Shown here piece by piece: positions 16,968 through 25,697 of a stretch of 64,000 nucleotides of DNA. The notes under the pieces were generated by a model. That model worked only from the letters and a program-made list of their open reading frames with translations. It made no database searches and had not been told where the DNA came from. The position numbers were made by a program, and so were the translations under genes. How positions within the stretch are numbered: the stretch's first letter is position 1; every line of letters starts with the position of its first letter. Source of the stretch: Pontitalea aquivivens (GTDB lineage Bacteria; Pseudomonadota; Alphaproteobacteria; Rhodobacterales; Rhodobacteraceae); contig NZ_JBKFEY010000009.1 of assembly GCF_046507575.1 (NCBI RefSeq), positions 52,146 through 116,145 on the forward strand. Direction: 5' to 3'.

Positions 16968-18329
16968 TCACTTCACGCCGGGCGTGCCGTCGAACTTCTT
17001 CTCCAGGCTGCCCCAGCAGTCGATATAATCTTCCTGCATGTGCCCCGCCTGTGCCGCGAACGGCGTAAGGTGCTGCGGAAAGCGGGTCTCGAACATGAAG
17101 CTCATGGTCTCATCCAGCTTCTCGGGCTTCAGATCGGCATTCGACGCGCCTTCAAAAGCGGTCTTGTCCGGCCCATGCGGCAGCATACAGTTATGCAGGC
17201 TCATGCCGCCAGGCACAAACCCCTGGGGTTTCGCATCATACTGCCCATAGATATTGCCCATCAATTCGGACATGACATTCTTGTGGTACCACGGCGGACG
17301 GAAGGTGTCCTCGGCGACCATCCAGCGTTCGCGGAACAGGACGAAGTCAATATTTGCCGTGCCTTCCACACCCGAAGGCGCCGTCAGAACCGTGAAGATT
17401 GACGGGTCCGGGTGATCGAACAGGATCGACCCGACAGGGCAATAGGTACGCAGATCGTATTTGCAGGGCGCGTAATTGCCGTGCCAAGCCACAACGTCCA
17501 GCGGGCTGTGGTCGATCTCTGTCACATGAAACTGGCCGCACCATTTCACGGTCACGGTCGATGGAACCTCACGATCCTCGAATGCCGCGACCGGCGTTTT
17601 GAAGTCACGCCGGTTCGCCATGCAATTCGCGCCGATCGGTCCGCGGCCCGGCAGATCAAATTTCTGGCCATAGTTTTCGCAAACGAAACCGCGCGCCGGG
17701 CCTTCCAGCACCTCGACCCGGTAAACCAGCCCGCGCGGGATCAGCGCGACCTCCTTCGGCTCAAGATCAATGATCCCCAGCTCGGTGCAGAACCGCAGCC
17801 GTCCCTCTTGCGGAACCACCAGCAATTCGCTGTCAGCCGAAAAGAAATAACTGTCTTTCATCGACTCGGTGACCAGGTAGATATGGGTCGCCATGCCGGT
17901 CTGGGTGTTGACATCGCCCGCAGTCGTCATGGTGCGCATGCCGCTGATCCAGGTCAGCGGCACGGCCGGAACGGCGATCGGATCCCAGCGATACTGGCCA
18001 AGGCTTACGATATCCGGGTCGATGCAGGGGGCCGACTTCCAGAAAGGGACCTCGATCTTGCTGAACCGATGGGTGTGCTTGACGCTCGGACGGATGCGAT
18101 AACACCAGGTCCGTTCATTCTGATGGCTGGGCGCCGTGAAAGCCGTTCCTGAAAGCTGTTCACCATATAGGCCATAGTTGCATTTCTGGGGGCTGTTCAT
18201 GCCCTGCGGCAGCGCCCCCGGCAACGCCTCGGTTTCAAAATCATTGCCAAAACCCGGCATGTAACCTTCATGCGGCCCGGCACCCGAAGCCGCCCGCATC
18301 ATTCCCCGGGGCAAATCAAGACTGGTCAT
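16968..18329 (-). CDS. hmgA: Homogentisate 1,2-dioxygenase
   Basis: 453 residues, the family's normal length. The opening YMPGFGNDFETEALPGALP and GLYGEQLSGTAFT are diagnostic. The iron ligands lie in the C-terminal cupin half: His in PPWYHKN, Glu in VMSELMG and His in SLHNCMLPHGPD. The enzyme opens the homogentisate ring to maleylacetoacetate with O2. GGGAGA precedes the ATG. Divergent from a marR gene, with a shared 121-base control region. Confidence 0.95.
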   Translation of the reverse strand: MTSLDLPRGMMRAASGAGPHEGYMPGFGNDFETEALPGALPQGMNSPQKCNYGLYGEQLSGTAFTAPSHQNERTWCYRIRPSVKHTHRFSKIEVPFWKSAPCIDPDIVSLGQYRWDPIAVPAVPLTWISGMRTMTTAGDVNTQTGMATHIYLVTESMKDSYFFSADSELLVVPQEGRLRFCTELGIIDLEPKEVALIPRGLVYRVEVLEGPARGFVCENYGQKFDLPGRGPIGANCMANRRDFKTPVAAFEDREVPSTVTVKWCGQFHVTEIDHSPLDVVAWHGNYAPCKYDLRTYCPVGSILFDHPDPSIFTVLTAPSGVEGTANIDFVLFRERWMVAEDTFRPPWYHKNVMSELMGNIYGQYDAKPQGFVPGGMSLHNCMLPHGPDKTAFEGASNADLKPEKLDETMSFMFETRFPQHLTPFAAQAGHMQEDYIDCWGSLEKKFDGTPGVK

Positions 18330-18369
18330 CAGGGTCTCCCTACTCTGACGGCGATGGGCAGGTTATTCA

Positions 18370-18381
18370 TTGCACTTGCAA
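18370..18381. promoter_or_regulatory. Candidate MarR operator between hmgA and marR
   Basis: TTGCA-CT-TGCAA is a perfect 5-base inverted repeat with a 2-base centre, lying within a larger stretch bounded by ATTCA and TGAAT. Position between the divergent genes supports regulation of both directions. Inferred only. Confidence 0.5.
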
Positions 18382-18450
18382 CGAAGTCAATGTTGAATAT
18401 GACACCAAGCTGTGGAGAAGTGTTTTCACAAAGCACCAGGGAACCTTACG

Positions 18451-18879
18451 ATGACGCCATTTGTACTGAACGATTTCCTTCCCTATCGGCTTGCCGTTGC
18501 CGCCTCGCGCGTGAGCCGTGCGTTTGAACGGCGCTACATGGCACAAACAGGACTTTCAGTTTCGGAATGGCGCGTCCTTGCCCATCTGTCGCAGCAAGGT
18601 GAAGTATCGGTGCGCGAAATTCAGGCGCGTGTCGACATGGAGAAATCCAAGGTCAGCCGTGCCGCCTCGCGTCTTGAGGCCGAGGGATTGGTCACCAAGG
18701 TCCTGAACCCCGAAGACCGGCGCCTTGTTTCGCTTTCGCTGACCAACGAAGGGCGTGCCCTGATGGAACGTCTGATCCCGATCGCAGATGCGTTTCAGGC
18801 CGAGGTCCAGGCCTTGCTTGGCCCCCAACCTGAAGGGTTCAGCAACGGGCTGACCAGGATCATGAAAGGCAAACTGTGA
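18451..18879 (+). CDS. MarR-family transcriptional regulator of homogentisate catabolism
   Basis: 142 residues from ATG 18451 (MTPFVLNDFLPYRL). A GTG/ATG further upstream would add 13 residues not typical of the family. The winged helix has LSVSEWRVLAHLSQQGEVSVREI, MEKSKVSRAASRLEAEGLV and the wing DRRLVSLSLTNEG. It is divergent from hmgA-fahA and overlaps maiA by GTGA, which ties it to this pathway. The ligand is probably homogentisate or a downstream acid. This is different from the IclR/TetR-type HmgR found in some pseudomonads. Confidence 0.88.
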   Translation: MTPFVLNDFLPYRLAVAASRVSRAFERRYMAQTGLSVSEWRVLAHLSQQGEVSVREIQARVDMEKSKVSRAASRLEAEGLVTKVLNPEDRRLVSLSLTNEGRALMERLIPIADAFQAEVQALLGPQPEGFSNGLTRIMKGKL

Positions 18880-19502
18880 CGATACTCTATGACTACTGGC
18901 GATCTTCGGCGGCCTATCGGCTGCGGATCGCGCTGGCGCATCTTGGTGAAAGCTATGACAGCATTCCCGTGAACCTGCTGGAAAACGAACAACGCCACCC
19001 CGCCAACCTGTCGCGCAATCCTCAGGGCCTTGTGCCTACGCTGGAAATCGACGGCCATCTGCTGACCCAGTCGCTCGCGATCCTTGAATATCTGGATGAA
19101 ACGCGACAGGCGGGCTTCCTGCCCGCCGATCCGGTCGCCCGGGCGCGGGTCAGGGCCCTGGCCTATGCCATCGCGATGGAAATCCATCCGGTCTGCAATC
19201 TCCGCGTTGCACGCCATGCTACCGAAGCGTCGGGTGGGACAATCCCCACCGAAGGCTGGATGCAACATTTCATCACAAGCGGGCTGGCAGCGTTCGAACA
19301 GATGCTGGATCACCCTGCTACCGGCCCGTTTTGCCACGGCGACCGGGTAAGCCTGGCCGACATCTGCCTTGTTCCCCAGATCTACAACGCACACCGATGG
19401 GGCGTGGACCTGACCACAATTCCGCGGACATGCGCTGTTGTGGAACGGCTGGAAATTCTGCCCGCATTCAAAGCGGCACACCCCGACCACTGGAAGGGCT
19501 GA
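18876..19502 (+). CDS. maiA: Maleylacetoacetate isomerase (zeta-class glutathione transferase)
   Basis: 208 residues starting at GTG 18876, which overlaps the marR stop by 4 bases. The active-site motif RSSAAYRLRIAL (residues 8-19) is the zeta-class Ser-rich loop, QSLAILEYLDET binds glutathione, and the C-terminal domain has the DICLVPQIYNAHRWG segment typical of MaiA. It isomerises maleylacetoacetate to fumarylacetoacetate, joining hmgA and fahA in one pathway. 4-hydroxyphenylpyruvate dioxygenase, which makes homogentisate, is not in the window. Confidence 0.93.
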   Translation: MTILYDYWRSSAAYRLRIALAHLGESYDSIPVNLLENEQRHPANLSRNPQGLVPTLEIDGHLLTQSLAILEYLDETRQAGFLPADPVARARVRALAYAIAMEIHPVCNLRVARHATEASGGTIPTEGWMQHFITSGLAAFEQMLDHPATGPFCHGDRVSLADICLVPQIYNAHRWGVDLTTIPRTCAVVERLEILPAFKAAHPDHWKG

Positions 19503-19919
19503 CAATCCTGTCAAGGGGTCAAGGCTCCGCATGAACGCCGAGGAAGGCGATCGTCGCCGCATCAAAGGCTTCTGGCGTGCGGCATCGATAACATGGCCGC
19601 CATCAGGATCGACGACCTGTCGACCCGGTAAACCCGGGCTGTCCTGCCCACCATCTCGGCAGGTAATGGAGAGGCCGGTATTCGGGGCGGATTTGGAACA
19701 CCACGGCGCTGCGGCGGACCAGAAGCATGCCATGGGGGGAAAGCGCCAAGACGGGTGATCGGTCGATCAGCAACATCTTTCTTGCCAGCCAGAGCCGTTT
19801 GCCCCTGGTGTGCCGGTCACTTCACCCGCGCGTTCCACTTCAGCTTTCGGGCGCAGCCGGAACTGATCGGTCCAAATGATTTCACGGTGAAGTGAAGCCC
19901 GATCATCAGCCCGCGGACC
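19503..19919. other. 417-base stretch without a recognisable gene
   Basis: Both strands were read. Open frames exist (for example minus-strand frames with LPRWWAGQPGFTG-like text), but none has a credible start, ribosome site or family match. It may hold decayed coding sequence at the left edge of the copper-related group. Confidence 0.4.
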
Positions 19920-20312
19920 ATGACAATGGACATTTTGCTCAACCGCGCTTATCGTCTGGGCATGATGTCCCGTCTCGTCACCTTGCTTGCGATGCTCGCG
20001 ATCGTCGTTATGACGACGGTGACTGCCGCACATGCGGTGCGCATGACCGCCGGGGCCGGGCACGCGATGCACGGCGGCGAAACGGCGCATGTTTTGTCCA
20101 CAATGCCCTGTGATCACGATGCGCCCTGCGGCGCGGCCGATAACACGATGTGCGAATTGGCCTGCCTGGGCCTGACCGCGGTGTTGATAGCACAGGGCGT
20201 GACCGCCGGACACGGATCCGCGGGCACCATTCATGACGTTCCCCGTGATACAAGCCAGGTCGGCCGCGCCCCCGGGTTGACCGAACGACCTCCCCAATTC
20301 CGTCTCCTCTGA
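19920..20312 (+). CDS. Small Cys/His/Met-rich exported protein, probably copper-related
   Basis: 130 residues. A hydrophobic segment at about 17-37 (LVTLLAMLAIVVMTTVTAAHA) looks like a signal peptide or single membrane anchor. The rest contains HAMHGGETAHV, MPCDHDAPCGAADNTMCELACLG, that is, paired Cys with His and Met, which suggests metal binding. I do not recognise a named family; similar small proteins precede copper resistance genes. Four genes downstream deal with copper or metals, which supports that context. The start could also be ATG 19962 (MMSRLV). Confidence 0.6.
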   Translation: MTMDILLNRAYRLGMMSRLVTLLAMLAIVVMTTVTAAHAVRMTAGAGHAMHGGETAHVLSTMPCDHDAPCGAADNTMCELACLGLTAVLIAQGVTAGHGSAGTIHDVPRDTSQVGRAPGLTERPPQFRLL

Positions 20313-20385
20313 TCGCGCCGGGGCCAGGGCCCACGGCGCCCCATAAGCCTTGGTGAACGGGACGGCATGTCCCGAGGAGACGACA

Positions 20386-21057
20386 ATGAACACCCTTTCC
20401 CGACGCGGTTTTCTGGCCGCAGGCGCGGCGGCGGTTGCCGCAGCGCAGCTGCCGCGTGCCGCGCTGGCGCAATCGACGCCGCCGATTTCCCTCTCTGCCG
20501 CGACCCGTACGCTTGATATCGACGGGCGCGCGGCCACGGTCTTCGGTCTTGCCGGTCCCCGTGGCCAGGGGCTGATCCTTGACCCCGGGCAAAGGTTCCG
20601 GGTTGACCTGACCAACGATCTGGACGTCGGCACGATCATCCACTGGCACGGGCAGATCCCGCCCAACGCGCAGGACGGCGTGCCAGACATGCCCATGCCC
20701 CTGCTTGCACCGGGCGAGATGCGATCCTACGATTTCAAGGCCCGCCCGGGCACGCATTGGATGCACAGCCATGTGCCGATCCAGGAAATGCGGCTGCTTG
20801 CCGCGCCGCTGATCGTCCGGTCACAAGAGGACCTGGCCGACGACCGGCAAGAAGTCGTCATGTTCCTGCATGACTTTTCCTTCAAGTCACCCGAAGAGGT
20901 TCTGGCCGAGATCAGTGGCGGCCATGGCGGCGCAGGCAGCCGGTTCGGCCTGGCGATGGGCCAGCGCCTCGATCTTGAAATCGACCTGCCGAACGAGGGG
21001 GGCGCCTGGCCGATCCTTGCCCTGCGCGAAGGCGCGCCAGACCGCAGGCTGCATTGA
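20386..21057 (+). pseudogene. Multicopper oxidase, internally deleted and C-terminally truncated
   Basis: 223 residues against about 450-500 for the family. A Tat signal (SRRGFLAAGAAAV) is followed by cupredoxin domain 1 with the copper motifs HWHGQIPPNAQDG and HWMHSHVPIQE. After EISGGHGG (about residue 188) the sequence jumps to FGLAMGQRLDLEIDLP and GAWPILALREG, a part normally found far downstream in the second domain. It then stops before the third domain, so the C-terminal HPxHxH and HCHxxxH copper ligands are missing. Ferroxidase or cuprous oxidase activity is not expected, though a copper-binding role for the remaining domain is possible. GAGGAG precedes the ATG. Confidence 0.8.
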
Positions 21058-21079
21058 GATATCGAAAGGTCCGCAAAAC

Positions 21080-23413
21080 ATGGAACACGATCATCATCGC
21101 GACACCCCCGACGTTCCGGCAGGCGTTGGGACGGCAAGGGACCCGGTCTGCGGGATGACGGTTGCCGTCAAACCCGACGGCCTTCACGCGGAATTCGGCA
21201 AAAAGACTTTTCATTTCTGCTCGGAAAGGTGCCGGACGAAATTCCAGGCAGACCCCTGGTTCTATGCCTCTGGCCGCGCCGCAGGGCGGAAGACGGCCGC
21301 CGCGGCCAACGTCCAGTACACCTGCCCCATGCACCCCGAGATCATTCGGGATGCCCCGGGAAGCTGCCCGATCTGCGGCATGGCGCTGGAACCGGTGCTG
21401 CCTTCGGACGCGCCGAGCGAGGAGCTGACGGATTTCACGCGGCGGATGTGGATCTCGGTCGCGGCCGCGGTGCCGCTTATCGTGCTGACCATGGGCGAAC
21501 TGGTGGCCTTTCCGGTGCGCGATTGGATCGGGCACCGGACCGCCAGCTATCTTGAGTTCGTGCTGGCCACGCCGATAATCCTTTGGGCGGCCCTGCCCTT
21601 CTTCCGGCGTGGCCGGGACTCGGTCGTGAACAGATCACCCAACATGTGGACGCTGATCAGCCTGGGCGTATCGGCGGCCTGGCTTTATTCGATCGTCGCC
21701 ACGTTCCTGCCCGGTGTCTTTCCTGAACAGTACCGGATGGGCCACGGCGTCGGCACCTATTTCGAGGCTGCTGTGGTGATCGTCGCATTGGTCTTCGTGG
21801 GCCAGGTTCTGGAACTGCGCGCGCGCGAACGCACCGGAGACGCGATCCGCGCGCTTCTGGATCTGGCGCCCAGGACAGCGCGGCGTATCCTTGCGGATGG
21901 CACCGAATACGACGCGCCACTGGAAAACATCATCGAGGGCGACCGGCTTCGCGTGCGCCCCGGCGATGCTGTTCCCGTTGACGGCGTGGTGGTCGAAGGA
22001 CGGTCGTTTCTGGACGAAAGCATGCTGACGGGCGAATCCATGCCCGTGGAAAAGGGTCCGGGCGATGCGGTGACCGGGGCTACGATCAACAAGAACGGCT
22101 CTCTGGTCATCGAGGCCGGCAAGGTCGGGTCCGATACCGTGCTGGCGCAGATCGTCGCGATGGTGTCGAACGCGCGCCGGTCACGCGCGCCGATCCAGGG
22201 GCTGGCCGACCGGGTTTCGGCGGTGTTCGTGCCGACCGTTGTCGCCATCGCCATCGTCGCTTTCTTCGTCTGGCTGATCTTCGGCCCCGAACCCGCGCTG
22301 GTCTTCGCCATCGCCTCTGCCGTATCTGTGCTGATCATTGCCTGCCCCTGCGCGCTTGGGTTGGCGACGCCAATCTCGATCACTACGGCGGCAGGGCGCG
22401 GCGCGCAGGCGGGCGTGCTGATCAAGGACGCCGAGGCGCTGGAGCGTATGGCCCGCGTCGATACGCTGATCGTCGACAAGACCGGCACCCTGACCATCGG
22501 CAAACCAAGGTTGACCGATACGGTGGCACTCGGCGATCTGGCAGAAACGGACCTGCTGTCGCTGGCCGCAGCCCTGGAGCGCGGTTCTGAACACCCGCTG
22601 GCCGAAGCCATCGTCGAAGGTGCAGAGGCCCAGGGTGCGCCGCGTCAGGCGACCACGGACTTCGACGCCGTCACAGGCAAGGGCGTGCGCGGCACGGTTG
22701 GCGGACGCGCCGTCGCGCTCGGCAATGCCGCGATGATGCGAGAGATGGGTCTGGACACGGGGGCGGCCGAGGCGAAGGCCGACACGCTGCGCGCCGCGGG
22801 CAAGACGGCAATGTTCGTCGCGGTGGATGGCGCATTAGCCGGCATCGTGGCGGTAGCCGACCCGATCAAGGACAGCACGGCACAGGCGATCCGGGAACTG
22901 CACGCGCAGGGACTCCGGGTGATCATGGCAACGGGCGACAATGAACGCACCGCGCAGGCGGTGGCAGGCAAGCTCGGGATCGATGACGTGCGCGCCGGCA
23001 TCCTGCCTGAGGCGAAGAAGGACCTGATCGACCAACTGCGCCGCGACGGCCACAAGATCGCGATGGCGGGCGATGGGGTAAACGACGCCCCCGCGCTGGC
23101 CGCCGCCGACGTGGGAATCGCCATGGGCACGGGCGCGGATGTGGCGATGGAAAGTGCGGGCATCACCCTGCTGGGTGGCGATCTGATGGGTATCGTTCGG
23201 GCGCGCAAACTTGCCCGCGCCACCCTGCGCAACATCAAGCAGAACCTGTTCTTCGCCTTTGCCTACAACAGTCTGGGCGTGCCGATCGCGGCAGGCCTGC
23301 TTTACCCCGTTACCGGCATGCTGCTGTCTCCGATGATCGCTGCGGCGGCCATGAGCCTGTCGTCGGTGTCGGTGATCACGAATGCCCTTCGGCTCAGGCG
23401 GGTCGTTCTCTGA
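21080..23413 (+). CDS. copA: Copper-translocating P-type ATPase with N-terminal YHS and heavy-metal-binding domains
   Basis: 777 residues from ATG 21080. The N-terminus is unusual: a YHS domain (DPVCGMTV to ERCRTKF, about 17-55) and a YTCPMHPEI to CPICGMALEPV metal domain (about 75-105) instead of a classic CxxC ferredoxin-like domain. The ATPase core has TGES, the membrane CPC in IIACPCALGLATP near 420, DKTGT at about 466, HPLAEAI and GDGVNDAPALAAADVGIAMG. Eight membrane helices are expected. The CPC and Met-rich/YHS N-terminus indicate Cu(I) export, sometimes silver. It lies between the broken multicopper oxidase and a DUF411 protein. Confidence 0.92.
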   Translation: MEHDHHRDTPDVPAGVGTARDPVCGMTVAVKPDGLHAEFGKKTFHFCSERCRTKFQADPWFYASGRAAGRKTAAAANVQYTCPMHPEIIRDAPGSCPICGMALEPVLPSDAPSEELTDFTRRMWISVAAAVPLIVLTMGELVAFPVRDWIGHRTASYLEFVLATPIILWAALPFFRRGRDSVVNRSPNMWTLISLGVSAAWLYSIVATFLPGVFPEQYRMGHGVGTYFEAAVVIVALVFVGQVLELRARERTGDAIRALLDLAPRTARRILADGTEYDAPLENIIEGDRLRVRPGDAVPVDGVVVEGRSFLDESMLTGESMPVEKGPGDAVTGATINKNGSLVIEAGKVGSDTVLAQIVAMVSNARRSRAPIQGLADRVSAVFVPTVVAIAIVAFFVWLIFGPEPALVFAIASAVSVLIIACPCALGLATPISITTAAGRGAQAGVLIKDAEALERMARVDTLIVDKTGTLTIGKPRLTDTVALGDLAETDLLSLAAALERGSEHPLAEAIVEGAEAQGAPRQATTDFDAVTGKGVRGTVGGRAVALGNAAMMREMGLDTGAAEAKADTLRAAGKTAMFVAVDGALAGIVAVADPIKDSTAQAIRELHAQGLRVIMATGDNERTAQAVAGKLGIDDVRAGILPEAKKDLIDQLRRDGHKIAMAGDGVNDAPALAAADVGIAMGTGADVAMESAGITLLGGDLMGIVRARKLARATLRNIKQNLFFAFAYNSLGVPIAAGLLYPVTGMLLSPMIAAAAMSLSSVSVITNALRLRRVVL

Positions 23414-23451
23414 CTTGCCTGCAAACCACCCCCACCAGAAAGGAAAACCAC

Positions 23452-23931
23452 ATGTCCCATGAAACGATTTCCCGCCGAACGATCCTTGTCGGAGCGGCGG
23501 CACTATTGGCTGCATCGCCCCTGAGGACGTTGGCGCAAGGCGCCGGACCGGCGATCCATGTGCTGAAAGACCCAAACTGCGGGTGCTGTTCGGCCTGGAT
23601 CGAGATCCTTGAGAATGACGGTTTCACCGTCACCACCGAGGAAAGCGCCGGGACGATTTTGATGCGCTACAAGCTGGACAACGGGATCCCCGAAGAGATG
23701 ACATCGTGCCATACCGCCCGGATCGACGGCTACATGATCGAGGGCCATGTCCCCGTGGCCGACATTCACCGCCTGCTGGCCGAGCGCCCGGACGCGGTTG
23801 GGCTCGCAGTGCCCGGCATGCCCTACGGTTCGCCCGGGATGGGCCCGGAAACCGAACGTGAGGCCTATGTCGTCTACCTGATCCACCGCGACGGGACGGC
23901 TGAAGCCTTTTCCAGCTATCAGGCAGCCTGA
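23452..23931 (+). CDS. DUF411 metal-associated protein (CopG-like), Tat-exported
   Basis: 159 residues. A Tat signal (SRRTILVGAAALLAAS) is followed by HVLKDPNCGCCSAWIEIL, the DUF411 CxCC core, and by SCHTARIDGYMIEGHVP and VGLAVPGMPYGSPGM, all standard for the family. Such proteins sit in copper and other metal resistance operons and are thought to bind metal in the periplasm. AAAGGAAAA precedes the start, and the gene follows copA by 38 bases in the same direction. Confidence 0.85.
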   Translation: MSHETISRRTILVGAAALLAASPLRTLAQGAGPAIHVLKDPNCGCCSAWIEILENDGFTVTTEESAGTILMRYKLDNGIPEEMTSCHTARIDGYMIEGHVPVADIHRLLAERPDAVGLAVPGMPYGSPGMGPETEREAYVVYLIHRDGTAEAFSSYQAA

Positions 23932-24146
23932 ATATCCCGGGCAAGGTCAGGCAGCTGTCCCGACAGCCGCGCGGTGGACGGCGGCGCACATATACCGCGC
24001 CGGTCTATCACAGACGCGAAGACCAGCGGGGATGCTTGTCGCCCACCACGACCGGATGCGGAGGGTACCGCCTGCGCTGAAGGCGCGCGCGGTCCGACTT
24101 TCCCCTGCGCCCTCCACATGGCAGAGGGCGCAGGGGCGCAGCGGAT

Positions 24147-24452
24147 TCAATTCGCCGGTACGGGGGGCGGCGCGGCGGGCGCAAGCTTTTCCAGCTTCGC
24201 CTTGATGACCTCAAGGGTTGCGGGGTCTATCACCGCCTCGATCGTATTGCCGCCGCGGTCAGTCACATCGACCTCATAGCAGCCGTCATCCAGTTCCATC
24301 GAGGTGATGGTCCAGCCGTAGTCGTTGGCAAGTTGCACCACCCCTTCCCACGACTGCATCTGTTCGGGCGAAACCCGGCAATGCGTATCCGCAAGGGCGG
24401 CGCCAGCAGGCAGTGCGGCCAGCACGGCGAGGGTCGCAAGAATCCGTTTCAT
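24147..24452 (-). CDS. PepSY-domain periplasmic protein
   Basis: 101 residues: signal peptide to about residue 21 (LATLAVLAALPAGAALA), then a PepSY-like domain with SPEQMQSWEGVVQLANDYGWTITSMELDDGCYEVDVTDRGG and a Pro-rich tail. GGAGTAA lies before ATG 24452. Related proteins bind small ligands or metals near redox and metal genes; the exact role is unknown. It is convergent with the DUF411 gene and divergent from the LysR gene. The 215-base gap 23932-24146 and the 216 bases at 24453-24668 hold no recognisable gene. Confidence 0.7.
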   Translation of the reverse strand: MKRILATLAVLAALPAGAALADTHCRVSPEQMQSWEGVVQLANDYGWTITSMELDDGCYEVDVTDRGGNTIEAVIDPATLEVIKAKLEKLAPAAPPPVPAN

Positions 24453-24668
24453 GGCTGATTACTCCCGTATTTCTGTTATCGGATGATGCGAATCTGCGCT
24501 CCAGGGCTGACGGGCCGCTGAACTTGGGCAAGAATCTTCTTCAGGTCCCCGTCAGTCACGAAAGCCGCGGCCAGGTTTGAACGCCTGGCTTTCTCCACAA
24601 CGGTGTTTCAACTCCAATCTGGCAATAATGTCCTGAAAGGCATACTCATTGCCATAATGGAGGAAGAA

Positions 24669-25577
24669 ATGGACCGTCTCGAGTCTGACCGGATGTTCGT
24701 CGCCGTCATGGAAAGTGGCAGCTTCACTGCCGCCGCCGAACGGCTTGGAACAAGTTCCGGCCAGGCGTCGAAGCTGGTTTCGCGGCTGGAGACGGAACTC
24801 GGCGTAAGGCTTTTGAACCGCACGACACGCGCCGTCGCCGCGACCGAGGTTGGCCAGGCATATTTCGACCGCCTTCGCCCCCTGCTTGACGAATTCGACA
24901 ATCTCGACGCCTCGGTCCGGGATGCATCGCATGAACCGCGCGGACGCTTGCGGCTGACCGCGCCCCTGACCTTCGGCGCGATGGAGCTTGCGCCGACCCT
25001 GAATGCCTTTGCGCAGCAATATGCCGAGATCGAGCTTGACGTCAGCTTTTCCGACCGGGTTGTAAACCTTGTCGATGAGGGGTTCGACATGGCCATCCGG
25101 GTGGGCCGCCCGGACGATTCCAGCCTGATCGCGCGCAAACTTTGCGACGTCCGCCTTATCGTGGTCGGCGCGCCGGCCTATCTTGAACGCAAGGGCGCGC
25201 CCACGACACCTGAAGACCTGGCACACCACGCCTGCATCATCGATACCAACTTTCGTGACCCGGGCCGCTGGCCGTTCGGTCCGGCGGGGAACGCGCGGAT
25301 GGTCACCGTGCACGGAAGAATCCGGTATTCGAACGCCGAGGCGTGCCTTGGCGCCGCCGAAGCCGGCCTCGGGCTCGCCTGCGTGCCGGCCTTCGTCGCC
25401 GCAGACGCGCTTCGGTCGGGCCGTGTCGTACGGCTGCTCGCCGCATTCGAGGCCGCGCCCTACGGGGTGCACGCGCTTTACCCGCATAGCCGACACCTAG
25501 CTGCGAAGGTTCGGGTGCTCGTCGACTTCTTGGCCGAGCACTATCGCGGCTCTCCGAAATGGGAGACGGGTTGGTAG
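24669..25577 (+). CDS. LysR-family transcriptional regulator
   Basis: 302 residues from ATG 24669, chosen because GGAGGAAGAA lies directly upstream; an in-frame ATG at 24657 overlaps that site. The helix-turn-helix is ESGSFTAAAERLGTSSGQASKLVSRLETELGVRLLNRTTR (residues about 15-55). The effector domain follows with the VDEGFDMAIRVGRPDDSSLIARKL segment. It is the AaeR/CrgA-like branch common next to quinone or aromatic stress genes. The next three genes run in the same direction after a 120-base gap holding a T-N11-A box. Confidence 0.9.
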   Translation: MDRLESDRMFVAVMESGSFTAAAERLGTSSGQASKLVSRLETELGVRLLNRTTRAVAATEVGQAYFDRLRPLLDEFDNLDASVRDASHEPRGRLRLTAPLTFGAMELAPTLNAFAQQYAEIELDVSFSDRVVNLVDEGFDMAIRVGRPDDSSLIARKLCDVRLIVVGAPAYLERKGAPTTPEDLAHHACIIDTNFRDPGRWPFGPAGNARMVTVHGRIRYSNAEACLGAAEAGLGLACVPAFVAADALRSGRVVRLLAAFEAAPYGVHALYPHSRHLAAKVRVLVDFLAEHYRGSPKWETGW

Positions 25578-25579
25578 GA

Positions 25580-25602
25580 ATTGCTGCCATTCAGGAAGCA
25601 AT
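25580..25602. promoter_or_regulatory. LysR-type T-N11-A binding box upstream of the doxX operon
   Basis: ATTGCT (25580-25585) and AGCAAT (25597-25602) are perfect inverted copies around 11 bases. This is the classical LysR recognition format, placed 96 bases before doxX. A second inverted pair, TGGCAT (25614-25619) and ATGCCA (25641-25646), follows and may be an activation or repression site. Confidence 0.65.
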
Positions 25603-25697
25603 CATCTTCCCGCTGGCATGATTATCATTTGTTCCGCAGAATGCCATCTTCCCCTCATCGACATCGCGCCCACGCGCCCCATTTGAGGAGAACCGAA

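Noticed and set aside
20870..21079. Upstream extension of the copper ATPase frame
   Set aside because: Overlaps the multicopper oxidase remnant in another frame; the ATPase proper begins at ATG 21080 with MEHDHH.
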